Assembly (NCBI RefSeq): GCF_005280255.1
Contig: NZ_CP040018.1
Coordinates: forward strand, 1,860,001 to 1,924,000
DNA length: 64,000 nucleotides
Direction: 5' to 3'
From: Arthrobacter sp. 24S4-2
GTDB taxonomy: Bacteria > Actinomycetota > Actinomycetes > Actinomycetales > Micrococcaceae
A program made the translations under genes and the position numbers. Under the pieces are notes generated by a model. That model did no database searches. It saw only the letters and a list, made by a program, of their open reading frames with translations, and was not told the origin of the DNA. This document shows positions 10,168 to 18,873 of this stretch, piece by piece; within the stretch, counting starts at the first letter, position 1, and each line of letters opens with the position of its first letter.

Positions 10168-12213
10168 ATGATAGGCTCGAATTCCGTGGTGCAGCGATCA
10201 AATTCCCGTGTAAATTCCCGGTTCCCGGGCTCGTCCAAGACGACCAAACACATCTTCGTCACCGGTGGTGTGGCGTCCTCGCTAGGTAAGGGACTGACGG
10301 CTTCGAGCCTCGGACACCTGCTGCGGGCACGCGGTTTGTCTGTAACTATGCAAAAGCTCGATCCCTACCTGAACGTGGATCCGGGCACGATGAACCCCTT
10401 CCAGCACGGTGAAGTCTTCGTGACTGACGATGGCGCCGAAACAGACCTCGACGTCGGCCACTACGAGCGCTTCCTGGATGAAAACCTCGAAGGCTCGGCC
10501 AACGTCACCACCGGCCAGGTGTACTCTACGGTCATCGCCAAGGAACGCCGCGGCGAGTACCTCGGTGACACCGTCCAGGTCATCCCGCACATCACGGATG
10601 AAATCAAGCGCCGGATGCGGCTCCCCGCCGAGGGCAAGAACGCTCCGGATGTGATCATCACGGAAATCGGCGGCACGGTTGGCGACATCGAGTCGCAGCC
10701 CTTCCTCGAATCAGCCCGCCAGGTCCGCCAGGACATCGGCCGCAACAACGTCTTCTTCCTGCACGTTTCCCTGGTCCCCTACATCGGGCCGTCGCAGGAA
10801 CTGAAGACCAAACCAACGCAGCACTCCGTTGCCGCACTGCGTTCCATCGGCATCCAGCCGGAGGCGATCGTGATCCGTTCGGACCGCGAGGTCCCGCAGC
10901 CGATGCGCGACAAGATCGGCCGTATGTGCGACGTCGACATCGACGCCGTCATCGGTTGCCCCGATGCCCCGAGCATCTACGACATCCCCAAGACCCTGCA
11001 CAGCCAGGGCCTGGATTCCTACATCGTCCGCGCCCTTGACCTGCCTTTCAAGGACGTTGACTGGACCAGCTGGGACAAGCTGCTCGAAGCCGTCCACAAC
11101 CCCAAGCACGAGGTTGAGATAGCGCTCGTCGGCAAGTACATCGACCTGCCGGACGCCTACCTGTCCGTCACGGAGGCACTGCGCGCCGGCGGTTTCGCCA
11201 ACGACACCAAGGTCCAGATCCGCTGGGTCCCCTCGGACGAGTGCGAAACCCACGAGGGCGCGGTGAACTCACTCTCCGGCGTGGACGCCATCTGTGTTCC
11301 CGGCGGGTTCGGCATCCGCGGCCTGGAAGGCAAGCTGGGCGCGCTCAAGTTCGCCCGCGAAACCAAGCTGCCGGTCCTGGGCCTGTGCCTGGGCCTCCAG
11401 TGCATGGTCATCGAGTACGCCCGTAACGTGGTGGGCCTCGAGGGCGCGTCATCCAGTGAATTCGAACCGGACTCCAAGTACCCGGTTATTGCCACCATGG
11501 AAGAGCAGCTGGACATCGTGGACGGCAAGGGCGACCTTGGCGGCACGATGCGCCTTGGCCTGTACGAAGCCAAGCTGGACGAGGGCTCCGTGATCGCCGA
11601 GACCTACGGCACCACCCAGGTGAGTGAACGCCACCGCCACCGCTATGAGGTCAACAACAAGTACCGTGACCAGATTGCCGCGAAGGGGCTCGTGTTCTCG
11701 GGAACTTCGCCGGACGGCAAGCTCGTGGAGTACGTGGAGCTTCCGCGGGAAGTCCACCCGTACTACGTTGCCACTCAAGCCCACCCCGAGCTGAGCTCCC
11801 GACCCACACGGCCGCACCCGTTGTTCGCGGGCCTGGTCAAGGCCGCCCTGGACCACCAGAAGGGGGCGGACTTCCTCCCGGCCGCCGACGTTGATGCACC
11901 GGCTGACGACGTTGATGCACCGGCTGACGCCGTTGAAGCACCGGCCGACGCCAGCGGGTCCCCCGCAAGGTATCGGCCAAGTAGTCACCAACTAAATCAA
12001 AGGACGGCGCGATGCCCGGTATGCCTGAAACCCCCAATGCTGCACGGCAGGTTTCGGATGCGCCGAGCCCGCGCCGTCTTTTGTCGTCCCGGAAGGTGTA
12101 CGAAGGCCGCATCTGGGACGTTGTCAGCGACAGCTTCCAGCTCAGCGAGCAGGGCGACGAGCTGGTCCGCGACTACATCGACCACCCCGGGGCGGTGGCT
12201 GTCCTGCCGATGA
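10168..12213 (+). CDS. pyrG: CTP synthase, C-terminus apparently shifted out of frame
   Basis: The enzyme amidates UTP to CTP with glutamine and ATP. The N-terminal synthetase domain has FVTGGVASSLGKG near residue 30 and NVDPGTMNPFQHGE; the C-terminal glutaminase domain has GLCLGLQCM with the catalytic Cys, and a late HPEL. The ATG at 10168 has GGAAGG 8 nt upstream. As read, the frame stays open to 12213, giving 681 residues and 202 nt of overlap with the Nudix gene. This is abnormal. Adding one C to the C5 run at 11960-11964 gives ...GSPRKVSAK and a stop at 11982-11984, for 605 residues, a normal spacing before the next gene. I think 11984 is the true end. Confidence 0.9.
   Translation: MIGSNSVVQRSNSRVNSRFPGSSKTTKHIFVTGGVASSLGKGLTASSLGHLLRARGLSVTMQKLDPYLNVDPGTMNPFQHGEVFVTDDGAETDLDVGHYERFLDENLEGSANVTTGQVYSTVIAKERRGEYLGDTVQVIPHITDEIKRRMRLPAEGKNAPDVIITEIGGTVGDIESQPFLESARQVRQDIGRNNVFFLHVSLVPYIGPSQELKTKPTQHSVAALRSIGIQPEAIVIRSDREVPQPMRDKIGRMCDVDIDAVIGCPDAPSIYDIPKTLHSQGLDSYIVRALDLPFKDVDWTSWDKLLEAVHNPKHEVEIALVGKYIDLPDAYLSVTEALRAGGFANDTKVQIRWVPSDECETHEGAVNSLSGVDAICVPGGFGIRGLEGKLGALKFARETKLPVLGLCLGLQCMVIEYARNVVGLEGASSSEFEPDSKYPVIATMEEQLDIVDGKGDLGGTMRLGLYEAKLDEGSVIAETYGTTQVSERHRHRYEVNNKYRDQIAAKGLVFSGTSPDGKLVEYVELPREVHPYYVATQAHPELSSRPTRPHPLFAGLVKAALDHQKGADFLPAADVDAPADDVDAPADAVEAPADASGSPARYRPSSHQLNQRTARCPVCLKPPMLHGRFRMRRARAVFCRPGRCTKAASGTLSATASSSASRATSWSATTSTTPGRWLSCR
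11887..11949 (+). repeat. Three 21-bp tandem repeats in the pyrG tail
   Basis: Three 21-bp units (11887-11907, 11908-11928, 11929-11949) encode DVDAPAD, DVDAPAD and AVEAPAD. The first two units are identical. The acidic Ala/Pro tail lies beyond the glutaminase domain and is probably disordered. Confidence 0.85.
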
Positions 12214-12674
12214 ATGACGCCGGTGAGGTGCTGCTGATGAAGCAATACCGGCATCCTGTTGGCATGGACCTCTGGGAAATTCCGGCCGGCCTGCTGGACA
12301 TTGAGGGCGAGGACTTCGTGGTCGGTGCTGCACGCGAACTCGCCGAGGAAGCGGACCTGGTGGCCGGGACCTGGAATGTGCTGGCAGACTTCTTCAACTC
12401 CCCGGGGTCTTCCAGCGAGGCCATCCGCATCTACCTGGCCCGCGATCTGAGCGACGTGCCCCATCACGAACTCCACGTCCGCACGGATGAGGAGGCCGAG
12501 ATTGAACTTCACTGGACGCCGTTGGAGGAGGCCGTGGCGGCCGTCCTGGAGGGCCGGCTGCACAACCCGTCCGCCGTCGTCGGCATCCTTGCGGCAGCGG
12601 CCGCCCGCGCGGCTGGCTTCGAAAACCTGCGTCCTGCAAACGCCCCCTGGCCCGCCCACCCCAGCCAGCGCTAA
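12012..12674 (+). CDS. Nudix hydrolase, ADP-ribose pyrophosphatase type
   Basis: A 220-residue protein. The Nudix box runs from GLLDIEGED to AARELAEEADL, and it is preceded by MKQYRHPVGMDLWEIPAG, typical of ADP-ribose pyrophosphatases that cleave ADP-ribose to AMP and ribose 5-phosphate. The ATG at 12012 has AAAGGACG upstream. Its stop overlaps the xerD start (taATG), so translation of the two is probably coupled. Its position after pyrG, before xerD, is common in actinobacteria. Confidence 0.9.
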   Translation: MPGMPETPNAARQVSDAPSPRRLLSSRKVYEGRIWDVVSDSFQLSEQGDELVRDYIDHPGAVAVLPMNDAGEVLLMKQYRHPVGMDLWEIPAGLLDIEGEDFVVGAARELAEEADLVAGTWNVLADFFNSPGSSSEAIRIYLARDLSDVPHHELHVRTDEEAEIELHWTPLEEAVAAVLEGRLHNPSAVVGILAAAAARAAGFENLRPANAPWPAHPSQR

Positions 12675-13774
12675 TGGGCGGCACCGTCACTCCCGCTCCG
12701 GAACGTGCCGGTGCCCGGCGCCCGACGGCGGAACTTGTCGAGGTGCCAGCGGCACTTGCCGAGCAAGCACCCGCCGACCGGATACCCGCGGACGAAGCAC
12801 CCGCCGACGAGGCGCAGAACGGCAAGCCGGAACGGCCGCGCAACTCCATCGACCGCGCCGTCAACGACTACCTCCAACACATGGGGGTGGAGCGGGGGCT
12901 CGCGGCCAACACACTGTCGGCCTACCGGCGGGACCTGACCCGCTACGCAAACTACCTCGCCGCGTCGGGGCCGGCGCGCCCCACGGACGTCACCCGCCGG
13001 CATGTCACCGGTTTCGTGCAGGCATTGTCCGACGGCTCCGACGGCGGCACGGCGCTCGGCGTCAGATCTGCGGCCAGGACCGTCGTGGCCGTCCGCGGCC
13101 TGCACAAGTTCTGGGCACTGGAAGGAATCACGACGGCGGATCCCGCCAGCGATGTCCGCCCGCCCATGCCCGGCAAACGGCTGCCCAAGGCCATCAGCGT
13201 TGATGAAGTCACCAGGATCCTTGAAGCCGCCGGCACGGACACCGCTACAGGCCTCAGGGACCGCGCCCTGCTGGAATTCCTCTATTCCACCGGCGCCCGC
13301 ATCAGCGAGGCAGTGGGCCTGGACGTCGACGATATTTCGCTGCAGACCGAGCAGGCCGGCCCTGCCATCGTCAGGCTGTTCGGCAAGGGTTCCAAGGAGC
13401 GACTGGTGCCGCTCGGGTCCTACGGCGCGCGGGCTCTGGACGCATACCTGGTGCGCGGGCGGCCCCTGCTGGCGGCCAAGGGCAAAGGCACTCCGGCGCT
13501 CTTCCTCAACGCCCGCGGCGGCAGGATAAGCCGGCAGAGCGCCTGGACCATCCTCAAAGCCGCAGCGGACAAGGCCAACATCACCAAGGACGTCTCGCCG
13601 CACACCCTGCGCCACTCCTTTGCCACGCATCTGCTCGAAGGCGGCGCCGACGTCCGGGTTGTCCAGGAACTCCTTGGACACGCTTCCGTCACCACCACGC
13701 AGGTTTACACCCTGGTTACCGCCGATACCTTGCGGGAGATCTACGCCGCCGCGCACCCTAGGGCGCTTGGCTGA
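12674..13774 (+). CDS. xerD: Tyrosine recombinase XerD
   Basis: A 366-residue protein. The first 55 residues are an Ala/Pro/Glu low-complexity extension (PADRIPADEAPADEA). The SAM-like DNA-binding domain (DYLQHMGVERGLAANTLSAYRRDL) and the catalytic domain follow. Active-site residues are visible: R209 (TGARISE), K in GKGSKER, H310 and R313 (HTLRHSF), H336 (LLGHASV) and the nucleophile Y345. XerD, with XerC, resolves chromosome dimers at dif. Housekeeping neighbours and no attachment repeats argue against a phage integrase. Confidence 0.93.
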   Translation: MGGTVTPAPERAGARRPTAELVEVPAALAEQAPADRIPADEAPADEAQNGKPERPRNSIDRAVNDYLQHMGVERGLAANTLSAYRRDLTRYANYLAASGPARPTDVTRRHVTGFVQALSDGSDGGTALGVRSAARTVVAVRGLHKFWALEGITTADPASDVRPPMPGKRLPKAISVDEVTRILEAAGTDTATGLRDRALLEFLYSTGARISEAVGLDVDDISLQTEQAGPAIVRLFGKGSKERLVPLGSYGARALDAYLVRGRPLLAAKGKGTPALFLNARGGRISRQSAWTILKAAADKANITKDVSPHTLRHSFATHLLEGGADVRVVQELLGHASVTTTQVYTLVTADTLREIYAAAHPRALG

Positions 13775-13797
13775 GGTCCCGGGTTAGTCTGGTTGCC

Positions 13798-14289
13798 ATG
13801 ACCTCGACTCCCGTCACCCTCTGCTTCCTGCTCCGCGACCGTCCGGACTGCAGCGCGGAGGTCCTGCTTGGCCTCAAAAAGACCGGATTCGGCACCGGCA
13901 AGATCGTTGGGCTGGGCGGTCACGTCGAGCCGGGGGAAAGCGACGCCGAGGCCGCCGTCCGCGAGGTCCAGGAAGAAGCGGGCGTAACCGTGCTCGAGGG
14001 CGACCTGCGCCGCGCCGGCACCGTGGAATTCGTCTTTCCCGCACGCCCGGAATGGGATATGCACACCACCCTGTTCACAGCCCGCCGCTGGCAGGGGGAG
14101 CCGTCCGAAAGCCCGGAGATCGCGCCCGAGTGGTTCGATGTGCTCTCGCTGCCCGTAGACCGGATGTGGCAGGACGCCGACCACTGGCTGCCGCCCGTTC
14201 TGGAAGGGGGAACGGTGGACATTGTTGTCACGCTCAACGCCGATAATGAAACGGTGGCGTCGTCAGTGAGTGTCTTGCGAAGTCTGTAA
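13798..14289 (+). CDS. Nudix hydrolase, MutT/8-oxo-dGTPase type
   Basis: A 163-residue protein with an early FGTGKIVGLGGHVEPGESDAEAAVREVQEEAGV, which contains a complete Nudix box. The WDMHTTLFTARRW and PEWFDVLSLPVDRMW segments resemble the MTH1/8-oxo-dGTP diphosphatase group, which removes oxidised nucleotides. The substrate is inferred. It follows xerD by 23 nt and ends at a strong convergent terminator. Confidence 0.82.
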   Translation: MTSTPVTLCFLLRDRPDCSAEVLLGLKKTGFGTGKIVGLGGHVEPGESDAEAAVREVQEEAGVTVLEGDLRRAGTVEFVFPARPEWDMHTTLFTARRWQGEPSESPEIAPEWFDVLSLPVDRMWQDADHWLPPVLEGGTVDIVVTLNADNETVASSVSVLRSL

Positions 14290-14328
14290 CCACCACGATT
14301 CCCCAGCGGCGAGTGCAAGCAACGCATG

Positions 14329-14377
14329 ACGACGGCGGGCCCGGTCACCTGGGAAAGGTGACCCGGCCCGCCGTCGT
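14329..14377. terminator. Bidirectional terminator
   Basis: A 22-bp stem with one mismatch (14329-14350 against 14356-14377) and a 5-nt loop lies between the Nudix gene and the oppositely oriented prpC, so it can serve both strands. Confidence 0.85.
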
Positions 14378-14415
14378 ACGTGCTGTTTTCGCCGTTCTGT
14401 TTGCCGCGAACGGGT

Positions 14416-15555
14416 TTACGAAAGGTGCCGTTCCTCCACGCCGTTGTACTCGCTCAGCGGGCGGATCAGGGAGTTCGAATCCAGCTGCTCCATGATGTGC
14501 GCGGTCCATCCGGTGATGCGGCTGGCCACGAACAGGGGGGTGAACGTGGCGGTGTCGAAGCCCATGAGGTGGTACGTGGGGCCGGTGGGGTAGTCGAGGT
14601 TCGGTTTGATTCCCTTGGCCTCGTCCATGGCCGCCTCCAGCCCGTTGTAGAGCCCCAGGAGTTCGGGCCGGCCGTAGTGGGCGATCATCTTGTCCAGCGC
14701 GGCCTTCATGGTGGGGACGCGCGAGTCGCCATGCTTATAGACGCGGTGGCCGAAGCCCATGACCTTCTTCTTCTGCGCCAGGGCGTCCTCCATCCAGGTC
14801 TTTGACCGGGCGGCGGCGTCCTCGAGGGACTCCTCCGGCCGGATGCCGATCTCGTCGAAGGTGTGCATCACGGCCTCGTTGGCGCCGCCGTGGAGCGCAC
14901 CCTTGAGCGCGCCGATGGCGCCGGTCACGGCCGAATGCAGGTCCGACAGCGTGGACGTGATCACGCGCGCGGTGAACGTGGAGGCGTTGAACGAGTGCTC
15001 GGCGTACAGAATCATGGAGACGTTAAAAGCGTCCACGACTTCGGGCACCTGCTCCTCGCCGAAGGTCATCCAGAGGAAGTTGGCGGAGTAGTCCAGATCA
15101 TCCCGCGGTTGCACCGGCTCCTGGCCGTGACGTCGCCGCTGGTCGTAGGCCACCACGGCCGGCATGGCGGCGAACAGGTCGATGGCTTTCTTCATGTTGG
15201 CTTCGCGCGAGGAGTCCTCGGCGAGTTCATGGCGGGCGCCCATGACCGAGGCCGCCGTCCGGCACACGTCCATCGGGTGGGAGGTGACGGGCAGCGCGTC
15301 GATAACCTGTTTCACCACAGGATCCAGCCGCCGGCCCGCCCGCTCCCGGGCGGTGAACTCGGCGAGCTCCTCCGGCGTGGGCAGTTCGCCGTTCCAGAGG
15401 AGGTAGGCCACTTCCTCGAAACTGCACTTGGCGGCGAGTTCCTGGACCGGGTAGCCGCGGTACAGCAGCGAGTTCGTGTCTGAATTGACCTTGGACACCG
15501 CGGTGTAGTCCACCACGACGCCGGCGAGGCCCTTTTTGATCTCATTTTCAGCCAT
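14416..15555 (-). CDS. prpC: 2-methylcitrate synthase
   Basis: A 379-residue citrate-synthase-family enzyme. Visible motifs are the early YRGYPVQELA, the catalytic GALKGALHGGAN and GFGHRVYKHGDSRVP, and the late SRITGWTAHIMEQ. Citrate and 2-methylcitrate synthases cannot be separated by these motifs, but co-location with prpB and prpD makes the propionyl-CoA role most likely: propionyl-CoA plus oxaloacetate to 2-methylcitrate. GAAGGAG lies before the ATG. It is the last gene of the reverse operon, 66 nt after prpB. Confidence 0.9.
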   Translation of the reverse strand: MAENEIKKGLAGVVVDYTAVSKVNSDTNSLLYRGYPVQELAAKCSFEEVAYLLWNGELPTPEELAEFTARERAGRRLDPVVKQVIDALPVTSHPMDVCRTAASVMGARHELAEDSSREANMKKAIDLFAAMPAVVAYDQRRRHGQEPVQPRDDLDYSANFLWMTFGEEQVPEVVDAFNVSMILYAEHSFNASTFTARVITSTLSDLHSAVTGAIGALKGALHGGANEAVMHTFDEIGIRPEESLEDAAARSKTWMEDALAQKKKVMGFGHRVYKHGDSRVPTMKAALDKMIAHYGRPELLGLYNGLEAAMDEAKGIKPNLDYPTGPTYHLMGFDTATFTPLFVASRITGWTAHIMEQLDSNSLIRPLSEYNGVEERHLS

Positions 15556-15621
15556 GCTGAAACTCCTTCGTTCCTTGTGCCTGTGTGCCGGCCGAAGCCG
15601 GAAGTCCGGGATGGTTGGGGG

Positions 15622-16527
15622 TCAGTGGGTACCGGGAATCTTGAAATTGAAGACTCCGGTGTCAAAGCGGTTATAGGCTTCGTAGTCCACGAGGTCGTAC
15701 AGCCGCGCACGGGTCAGCATGTTCTCTACCTGTGCCTCCTGGGTTCCGTCGGACCTGATCGATTCCAGAGTACGCTCAGCAGCGCCCATGGCACTACGGA
15801 GCAGGGTTACCGGGTAGATCACCATGTTGACGCCCACGCCCTGCAGCTGCTCCACCGTGAACAGTTCGCTCTGGCCAAATTCGGTCATGTTCGCCAGAAT
15901 CGGCACGTCCACGGCGTCGCGGATGGCCTGGAACTCGCTGAGGTCCTTCATCGCTTCCGGGAAGATGGCGTCGGCGCCGGCCTCCACGAGCGCCCTGGCA
16001 CGTTCCTGTGCGGCTTCCAGGCCGTCGGTGGCACGGATGTCGGTCCGGGCCATGATGAGGAAGTTCGGGTCCCGGCGGGCATCCGCCGCCGCGCGGATGC
16101 GCTTGGTGGCGGTGTCCAGGTCCACCACGTTCTTGCCGTCCAGGTGGCCGCACCGTTTGGGGTTGAACTGGTCCTCGATGTGGCAGCCGGCCAGGCCGGC
16201 GTTCTCGAGTTCCTGGACGCTCCGGGCGACGTTCATGGGTTCGCCGAAGCCGGTGTCGGCGTCGACGATGCAGGGCAGGTCGGTCATCCGCGCCATCTGG
16301 CCGGCCCGCGTGGCGACCTCGGTGAGCGTGGTCAGCCCGATGTCCGGCAGGCCGAGGTCGTTGGCGAGGACGGCGCCGGAGATGTAGACACCGGCGAAGC
16401 CCTTCTCTTCGATGAGCCGTGCGGAGAGGGGGTTGAAGGCGCCGGGGAACTGCTGGATGGTCCCCGAGGCGAGCAGTTCGCGGAACCGGATCCGCTTCTG
16501 TTCCGGTGTGACTTTCGAGTACAGCAT
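15622..16527 (-). CDS. prpB: 2-methylisocitrate lyase
   Basis: A 301-residue enzyme of the isocitrate lyase/PEP mutase superfamily. KRCGHLDGK carries the catalytic Cys of the K(K/R)CGH motif, and VDADTGFGEPMNVAR binds the metal. It splits 2-methylisocitrate to pyruvate and succinate. The start codon overlaps the prpD stop by one base (tgATG), indicating translational coupling. Confidence 0.95.
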   Translation of the reverse strand: MLYSKVTPEQKRIRFRELLASGTIQQFPGAFNPLSARLIEEKGFAGVYISGAVLANDLGLPDIGLTTLTEVATRAGQMARMTDLPCIVDADTGFGEPMNVARSVQELENAGLAGCHIEDQFNPKRCGHLDGKNVVDLDTATKRIRAAADARRDPNFLIMARTDIRATDGLEAAQERARALVEAGADAIFPEAMKDLSEFQAIRDAVDVPILANMTEFGQSELFTVEQLQGVGVNMVIYPVTLLRSAMGAAERTLESIRSDGTQEAQVENMLTRARLYDLVDYEAYNRFDTGVFNFKIPGTH

Positions 16528-18047
16528 CAGAACAGTCCCTTGGGTGCGGCGGCGAGGTCGATCACGCCGTCGGCGGCTTTGATGTTGAGCTGGTCCAGTT
16601 CACCGGCGGCCAGCTCGGGGAGCCGGGCGGCTGCGGCGAGGAAGCGGTCGATTTCCTCCTCGGCGACGAGGCCGGCGGCGAGCGTGCGGAACTTGTTGAC
16701 GTACTGTTCCCGGGCGAACGGCCGGGCGCCCAGCGGGTGGGCGTCGGCGACGGCGATCGACTCGGTGATGACCGTTCCGTCGTTCAGCGTGATCTCCACG
16801 GTGCCGCCGAACGCCTTCTCCGCGATGTCCAGGGAGTGGTAGCGGCGGGTCCATTCGGGGTCCTCGACGGTGGTGACCTTGTGCCACAGTTCCACGGTGT
16901 CGGGCCGGGCGGCGCGTTCGGGGGCGTAGGAGTCCACGTGGTGCCAGGCGCCGTCCTGCAGGGCGACGGTGAAGATGTACGGGATGGAGTGGTCCAGCGT
17001 TTCGCGGCTGGCCGTGGGGCTGTACTTCTGCGGGTCGTTCGCGCCGGAGCCGATCACGTAGTGGGTGTGGTGGCTGGTCTTGATCAGCACGGACTTTACG
17101 TTGGCGGGGTCGGTGACTTCGGGGTGTTCGCGGTGGAGCTTGCGGGCAAGGTCGATCCACGCCTGCGCCTGGTACTCGGCCGAGTGCTCCTTGGTGTACG
17201 TGTCGAGGATGGCGCGCTTGGCCTCCCCGGGCGTGGGCAGCGGCACCATGTAGAAGGCGTCGGGGCCGTCCAGCATCCACGCGATCACGCCGTCTTCACC
17301 TTCATAGATGGGCACGGGGGAGGTCTGGCCGCGCATGGAGCGGTCCACGGCTTCCACAGCCATCTTGCCGGCGAAGGCGGGGGCATGGGCCTTCCAGGTG
17401 GAGATCTCGCCCTTGCGGGACTGCCGCGTGGCGGTGGTGGTGTGCAGGGCCTGGCCCACGGACTGGAAGATGGTTTCGACGTCGAGCCCCAGCAGGGTGC
17501 CGATCCCGGCGGCGGCGGACGGGCCGAGGTGGGCCACGTGGTCGATCTTGTGCTTGTGCAGGCAGATGGCCTTGACCAGATTCACCTGGATCTCATAGCC
17601 GGTGGCGATGCCGCGGATCAGGTCCTTGCCGCTGGCACCCGTGTGCTGGGCCACGGCCAGGATCGGCGGGATGTTGTCGCCCGGGTGGGAGTAGTCCGCG
17701 GCGAGGAAAGTGTCATGGTAGTCGAGTTCGCGGACCGCGACGCCGTTGGCCCACGCCGCCCATTCCGGGGATACGCGCTCATCGATGCCGAAGACCTTGG
17801 ACCCCTTGCCGCCGGTGGTGGGGCCGTGGGTGAGGGCCTGGGCGCGCGCTGCGACGATCGGGGCACGGTTCAGGGAAGCGATGGCCACCGAGGCGTTGTC
17901 GATGATGCGGTTGATCACCATGTCGGTGACCTCGTCGCTGACGTCAACGGGGTCGGTTGCGACCACCGCGATCTTGTGCGCGAGCTGGTCCTCGCGGGCC
18001 AGGTTTTCCTCGCTCTTGTAAACGCGGACGTGGTGTTCCTTAACCAT
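16527..18047 (-). CDS. prpD: 2-methylcitrate dehydratase (MmgE/PrpD family)
   Basis: A 506-residue protein of the MmgE/PrpD family. Recognisable segments are VRELDYHDTFLAADYSHPGDNIPPILA and GIATGYEIQVNLVKA, plus HKIDHVAHLGPSAAAGIG. It dehydrates 2-methylcitrate to 2-methylaconitate. It is the first enzyme gene of the operon, 10 nt after the GntR stop, with GGGAGC before its ATG. The arrangement gntR-prpD-prpB-prpC implies one transcript with its own regulator at the front. Confidence 0.95.
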   Translation of the reverse strand: MVKEHHVRVYKSEENLAREDQLAHKIAVVATDPVDVSDEVTDMVINRIIDNASVAIASLNRAPIVAARAQALTHGPTTGGKGSKVFGIDERVSPEWAAWANGVAVRELDYHDTFLAADYSHPGDNIPPILAVAQHTGASGKDLIRGIATGYEIQVNLVKAICLHKHKIDHVAHLGPSAAAGIGTLLGLDVETIFQSVGQALHTTTATRQSRKGEISTWKAHAPAFAGKMAVEAVDRSMRGQTSPVPIYEGEDGVIAWMLDGPDAFYMVPLPTPGEAKRAILDTYTKEHSAEYQAQAWIDLARKLHREHPEVTDPANVKSVLIKTSHHTHYVIGSGANDPQKYSPTASRETLDHSIPYIFTVALQDGAWHHVDSYAPERAARPDTVELWHKVTTVEDPEWTRRYHSLDIAEKAFGGTVEITLNDGTVITESIAVADAHPLGARPFAREQYVNKFRTLAAGLVAEEEIDRFLAAAARLPELAAGELDQLNIKAADGVIDLAAAPKGLF

Positions 18048-18057
18048 GGTGCTCCCT

Positions 18058-18699
18058 TTACTGAGGTGTGTGAGTGGCTTTGACGTGGGAAAGACTGCGG
18101 TGCAGGTGGACGGTGGTGGCGGCTTCAGCCAGGCGGGGGTTGCCGGCGGCTATCGCTTCGGCGATGGCCGCGTGTTCGGCGGCGGCTGCCGTGAGCCGCG
18201 CGGCGTCGTCCGCAGCGAGCCTCCGGACCCGCACGAGGTGCACGCGCAGGCTGCGCATGGACTGCGCCAGGTAGGAGTTGGAGACGGCGGCATCGATTGC
18301 CGAGTCGAGGCGGCCAACCAGGGCGTAGTAGTCGTGCCGGGCAGGGTCGCTCCCGCTGATCAGGGCCGGGGCGCCGAGGAGTTCGTCCTGCAGCTTCCGG
18401 AAAGTCGCGGCGTCGCCGCGCGCGGCGGCCAGCGCGGCTGCCTTCCCTTCGAGGGTTTCGCGGAGCTCGAAGAGTTCGTCGATGTCCTCCAGGGAGATAT
18501 CGGTGACGACGACGCCGCGGCCGCCCGCCGTCGTCGTCAGCCCCTCCGCGGTGAGCCGGCTCAGGGCCTCCCGCAATGGCGTGCGGGAGATGCCCAGCCG
18601 TTCCGACTGCTCCACTTCCGCGAGCACTGTCCCGGGAAGCAAGCGCCATTCGATGATGTCGTCGCGCAGGGCCGCATAGGCCTTATCGCTCGCACGCAT
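18058..18699 (-). CDS. GntR family (FadR subfamily, FCD domain) regulator
   Basis: A 213-residue regulator. Residues 1-75 form a winged helix with the GntR signature RLGISRTPLREALSRLTAEGL. A helical FCD ligand-binding domain follows (LFELRETLEGKAAALAAARGD), with histidine-containing helices near the end (RVHLVRVRRL, HAAIAEAIAAGN) that usually bind metal and an organic acid. Its place at the head of the prp operon suggests it senses a methylcitrate-cycle intermediate and controls itself, prpDBC and the divergent ligase. Two matching palindromes lie in the shared promoter region. Confidence 0.9.
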   Translation of the reverse strand: MRASDKAYAALRDDIIEWRLLPGTVLAEVEQSERLGISRTPLREALSRLTAEGLTTTAGGRGVVVTDISLEDIDELFELRETLEGKAAALAAARGDAATFRKLQDELLGAPALISGSDPARHDYYALVGRLDSAIDAAVSNSYLAQSMRSLRVHLVRVRRLAADDAARLTAAAAEHAAIAEAIAAGNPRLAEAATTVHLHRSLSHVKATHTPQ

Positions 18700-18728
18700 C
18701 CTGCCTCCTTCGTTGGCTGACTGACATC

Positions 18729-18803
18729 AGTGTATACACAGGAAGGCTTTTCGCGCACGCATTCCCCGAAAATCGCCACATTAATGTCCTCTGTGTATAC
18801 ATG
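18729..18803. promoter_or_regulatory. Paired GntR-type operator candidates
   Basis: The perfect 8-bp palindrome TGTATACA occurs twice, at 18731-18738 and 18794-18801, 63 bp apart (about six helical turns). The flanks are mirrored: both extend to CTGTGTATACA, on opposite strands. They sit between the divergent gntR-prp operon and the acyl-CoA synthetase gene. FadR-type GntR proteins bind short palindromes of this kind; that this regulator binds here is inference. A weak promoter for the ligase (TTGTGT, 18 bp, TAGCAT at 18832) would lie just downstream. Confidence 0.6.
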
Positions 18804-18873
18804 GACCTTGTGTTGGCGTCCGGTCCCGCGCTAGCATGAGCCACATCACAACGTAGTGGACGGGATTCATTTC

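Noticed and set aside
12674..13774. Phage or island integrase
   Set aside because: The tyrosine recombinase lies among housekeeping genes in the usual xerD position, with no tRNA attachment site or direct repeats.
15577..18083. Long plus-strand frames opposite prpB and prpD
   Set aside because: They are antisense shadows of strongly conserved genes and resemble no protein.
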